Below are positions 62,126 to 64,000 of a stretch of DNA of 64,000 nt, piece after piece (the first letter of the stretch is position 1; each line of letters starts with the position of its first letter). The position numbers and the translations under genes were made by a program. Source of the stretch: Prochlorococcus sp. MIT 1223 (GTDB taxonomy: Bacteria; Cyanobacteriota; Cyanobacteriia; PCC-6307; Cyanobiaceae); NCBI RefSeq assembly GCF_034092465.1, contig NZ_CP139303.1, positions 372,001 to 436,000 of the forward strand. The letters are read 5' to 3'. The notes under the pieces were generated by a model. The model was not told the origin of the DNA and ran no database searches. It saw only the letters and a list, made by a program, of their open reading frames with translations.

Positions 62126-63094
62126 ATGAAAATGGAAAAAACAATTAACATAGAGTTTGTTATTCCGACCTATAACGAAGAACTTAATATTGATGATTTA
62201 TTTGAACTCTTATTCAGAATAAAGAAAATTATAAATACTAGTTATTTAACCAAAACATTATCTTGGGCAATATTGGTAGCTGATAATGGGAGCACTGACA
62301 ATACTATAGAAAGATTAAATTCTTATAAGGACAAACTCGTTAACTTTAAGCTGCTATCCTTCCATAAAAATTATGGTTACGCCTTTTCCACTTCCTATTT
62401 GCTTCATAAGTCAACAGGAGATATATGCATCCTTATCCCTGCAGATGGACAAATACCTATTGATGTAATTATCAATGGAATAAAGCAATCTATAAATGAT
62501 TTTAGGAATGTTTTATTTGTGAGGTCCCCAGATACACGATCTATGCATATTGGAATAAATATAGTAAATTTATTCAAAAGACTATTCTATTTTATAGTTA
62601 ATAGATTCAACGATGATTCACCGATAGGATATTTCGGTATGGGAGTATATCTTGGACATTCACTTCTTCCTATTAGGCAAATGCCAAGAGGTTTTATACC
62701 TTTTCAGAATAGATCTATCTTACCTAAAATTTTAAGACAATATAATTTGTTGACATTTAAAGAGTTAGATAGGCGAAAAGGTAAAAGCGGATTTAATTTA
62801 TCAAATTATATTTATGAAGCAATTTCAATAATTGCAAGATCTGAATATATCAGTAGATATGGGGTTCAATTAATAATCTCATTAATATTCTTGCTGTTGC
62901 TAATCGTAAGCTCAACAGTATTTCTAATAAAACTATTAATTCCAGCCGCTATTATTCCAGGATTTGCTACCATTATACTAGTTGTATTGACATCTACAAT
63001 GTTAAATGTTTTAAGTATTTATTTATTTGCTATAAGAATAGAGAAGATTCTATTAATGCCTTCCAATAATGAGCCTATAATTAAAGATATATAG
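62126..63094 (+). CDS. GT2-family membrane glycosyltransferase
   Basis: A 322-residue transferase with the GT-A start EFVIPTYNEELNIDDL, then VADNGSTDNT and IPADGQIPIDV (in place of the DxD). Two C-terminal helices (about 240-265 and 270-300, LIISLIFLLLLIVSS and IPGFATIILVVLTST) resemble the DPM1/GtrB/ArnC class, which moves sugar to undecaprenyl phosphate. It may attach the CDP-derived deoxysugar to the lipid carrier. Last gene of the polysaccharide cluster. Confidence 0.85.
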   Translation: MKMEKTINIEFVIPTYNEELNIDDLFELLFRIKKIINTSYLTKTLSWAILVADNGSTDNTIERLNSYKDKLVNFKLLSFHKNYGYAFSTSYLLHKSTGDICILIPADGQIPIDVIINGIKQSINDFRNVLFVRSPDTRSMHIGINIVNLFKRLFYFIVNRFNDDSPIGYFGMGVYLGHSLLPIRQMPRGFIPFQNRSILPKILRQYNLLTFKELDRRKGKSGFNLSNYIYEAISIIARSEYISRYGVQLIISLIFLLLLIVSSTVFLIKLLIPAAIIPGFATIILVVLTSTMLNVLSIYLFAIRIEKILLMPSNNEPIIKDI

Positions 63095-63187
63095 TATATA
63101 AGATTAAGATGTTTTATCTATAAGCATATAATAAATATATTAAAAGAGAATTATTTATATTAGTAAATACTATAAATAATTGATTAT

Positions 63188-63415
63188 CTAAGCTGCAACT
63201 GAATCTCCGACTTTAGATGCAACCACTCTAAGGCGTTGTTCTAAATGTGGTCCATAGGACTCTATTCCCCAAATTTCTAACTGTGAACCTTCTGGTGCCA
63301 TAGATGAGAAAAGTTCTTGAGGGAAAATAACTCTTTCTAAAAAAAATCCATCTGGTCCAATGCATTTCAAAACAACCATATTGGAAGTTATGTTTTGATA
63401 AGAGAAATCGACCAT
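63188..63415 (-). CDS. DUF1830 domain protein
   Basis: A 75-residue protein starting MVDFSYQNITSN; an ATG two codons upstream is also possible. The pattern YQNITSNMVVLKCIGPDGFFLERVIFPQEL, then LEIWGIESYG is that of DUF1830, a small cyanobacterial domain of unknown role. It is convergent with the GT2 gene. Confidence 0.75.
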   Translation of the reverse strand: MVDFSYQNITSNMVVLKCIGPDGFFLERVIFPQELFSSMAPEGSQLEIWGIESYGPHLEQRLRVVASKVGDSVAA

Positions 63416-63463
63416 AAGCAAAATTAATCAAATAAATTAAAACAAACTATTTATAAAATATTT

Positions 63464-63670
63464 GTGATTTCTAATACCAAAATCAACTCTTTAATTCATA
63501 AGAAAAAAGATAGTTGTGAAACAAAGGATTTCCTGGGCTTCTTGTCTGAGGTGCGACTTGATCTTGTCGATCCTGTAAACAAGGCTGCCGCCAAGAGATA
63601 TAACAATCTTATTGCACTAATAACCAAACTCCAAAAGATTTACGAAGGGAATCATCTTAAAAACAAGTAA
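63464..63670 (+). CDS. Small soluble protein (GTG start)
   Basis: A 68-residue frame from GTG: ISNTKINSLIHKKKDSCET, KDFLGFLSEVRLDLVDPVN and KAAAKRYNNLIALITKLQKI. Two helices with a FLSEVRLDLVDP core that reads as conserved. No ATG precedes the core. Divergent from DUF1830 across about 50 bases. Family unknown. Confidence 0.55.
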   Translation: MISNTKINSLIHKKKDSCETKDFLGFLSEVRLDLVDPVNKAAAKRYNNLIALITKLQKIYEGNHLKNK

Positions 63671-63734
63671 TGGTGTTGCTACCCTTGCTATCCTATTTTT
63701 TATTAAAGATTTATTAGTTGTTTTTTATTTTCTA

Positions 63735-63827
63735 TTAATTAGTCGACCTAAATTTTGCCTTGAAATTCTTAAAGAACTTTTTCCAGTACTCAATAACAGA
63801 ATCAGGAATGGGTTTGTTAATTGGCAT
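63735..63827 (-). CDS. Basic microprotein
   Basis: A 30-residue frame MPINKPIPDSVIEYWKKFF to KNFKAKFRSTN. The compact PIPDSVIEYWKKFFKNF phrase is protein-like and basic. Nothing else is known; it lies downstream of the partial DUF1330 gene on the same strand. Confidence 0.45.
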   Translation of the reverse strand: MPINKPIPDSVIEYWKKFFKNFKAKFRSTN

Positions 63828-63853
63828 GCTATAGCTTTCAAAAATTTACTGTT

Positions 63854-64000
63854 TTAATGAGTCACATCGCCATCCATGATGGTGATGTTGGTATCTGTTG
63901 AAGTAGCCCAGCGTAACTTGCTTAGTTCTTGATATTCGGAACTGTTATAACAATCAATAGCAGCCTGCTTTGATGGGAATTCAATAATAACTGCTAACTT
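63854..64000 (-). CDS. DUF1330 family protein, 5' end outside window
   Basis: The last 48 residues of a DUF1330 protein, open to the window edge: KLAVIIEFPSKQAAIDCYNS then SEYQELSKLRWATSTDTN and MDGDVTH. It matches the second half of the complete protein at 34977 (LIIEFNSKEAAQKAFDSPAFQSY). The N-terminal half lies beyond base 64000. Confidence 0.8.
   Translation of the reverse strand, partial: KLAVIIEFPSKQAAIDCYNSSEYQELSKLRWATSTDTNITIMDGDVTH

Noticed and set aside
1-64000. CRISPR array, transposase or rRNA operon
   Set aside because: No regularly spaced repeats, no insertion-sequence ends or transposase motifs, and no rRNA sequence were seen on either strand.

Overview
The window looks like one contiguous piece of a picocyanobacterial chromosome, most likely a low-light type of Prochlorococcus. 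The DNA is very AT-rich and gene ends are short or overlapping in the housekeeping blocks. It carries a high-light-inducible (Hlip) protein, PAM68, DUF1816, DUF1830, DUF2862, DUF3288 and other families typical of marine cyanobacteria, plus many membrane microproteins. The clade (NATL-like LLI) is an inference from composition and content, not shown directly.

Region 1 (1-18,150) is a core block. It holds a truncated EamA/DMT permease, ruvA-rpsO-PAM68 converging on an unsplit dnaE, and gatA. Next come the rRNA methyltransferase, Mini-RNase III and STAS genes in one overlapping string, then carA, trpD, DUF3288, an ABC exporter half, msrA, tRNA-Pro(GGG) and uppP.

Region 2 (18,285-23,092) is a divergent locus for glucosylglycerate, a compatible solute. 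GpgS faces an operon of a GH13 glucosylglycerate phosphorylase-like enzyme, GpgP phosphatase and D-glycerate 3-kinase. Together the four could both make the solute from 3-phosphoglycerate and NDP-glucose and recycle it to glucose-1-phosphate and 3-phosphoglycerate.

Region 3 (about 23,100-55,600) is an unusually loose stretch of dozens of 30-100-residue genes, mostly single-helix membrane or secreted proteins, with AT-rich gaps of 200-500 bases. Larger genes are few: a TauE-type permease, a three-gene ABC-2 system, an NmrA-like reductase, DoxX, a DCC-family protein, DUF2130, an AbrB-type membrane protein and a 2OG-Fe(II) oxygenase. Several small families occur twice: DUF2862; a C-terminal YSDLLED[ST]DW motif; a secreted EI[LF]GxE..FPF motif; a CNGR tail; and a D[KR]xVPS[FV]H motif. 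There is decay too: an alpha/beta-hydrolase pseudogene and at least one frameshifted microgene. A Nif11-domain protein and a twin CX3C protein are the most unusual small products.

Region 4 (55,841-63,094) is a surface-polysaccharide cassette: a multi-pass membrane protein, rfbH/ColD-like dehydratase, rfbF, rfbG, an SDR epimerase/reductase and a GT2 glycosyltransferase. It probably makes a CDP-3,6-dideoxyhexose or related deoxysugar. The dehydratase has His in place of the PLP lysine but lacks the iron-sulfur cysteines of canonical RfbH.

The right edge has DUF1830 and a truncated DUF1330 gene, a paralogue of the complete DUF1330 gene at 34,977.
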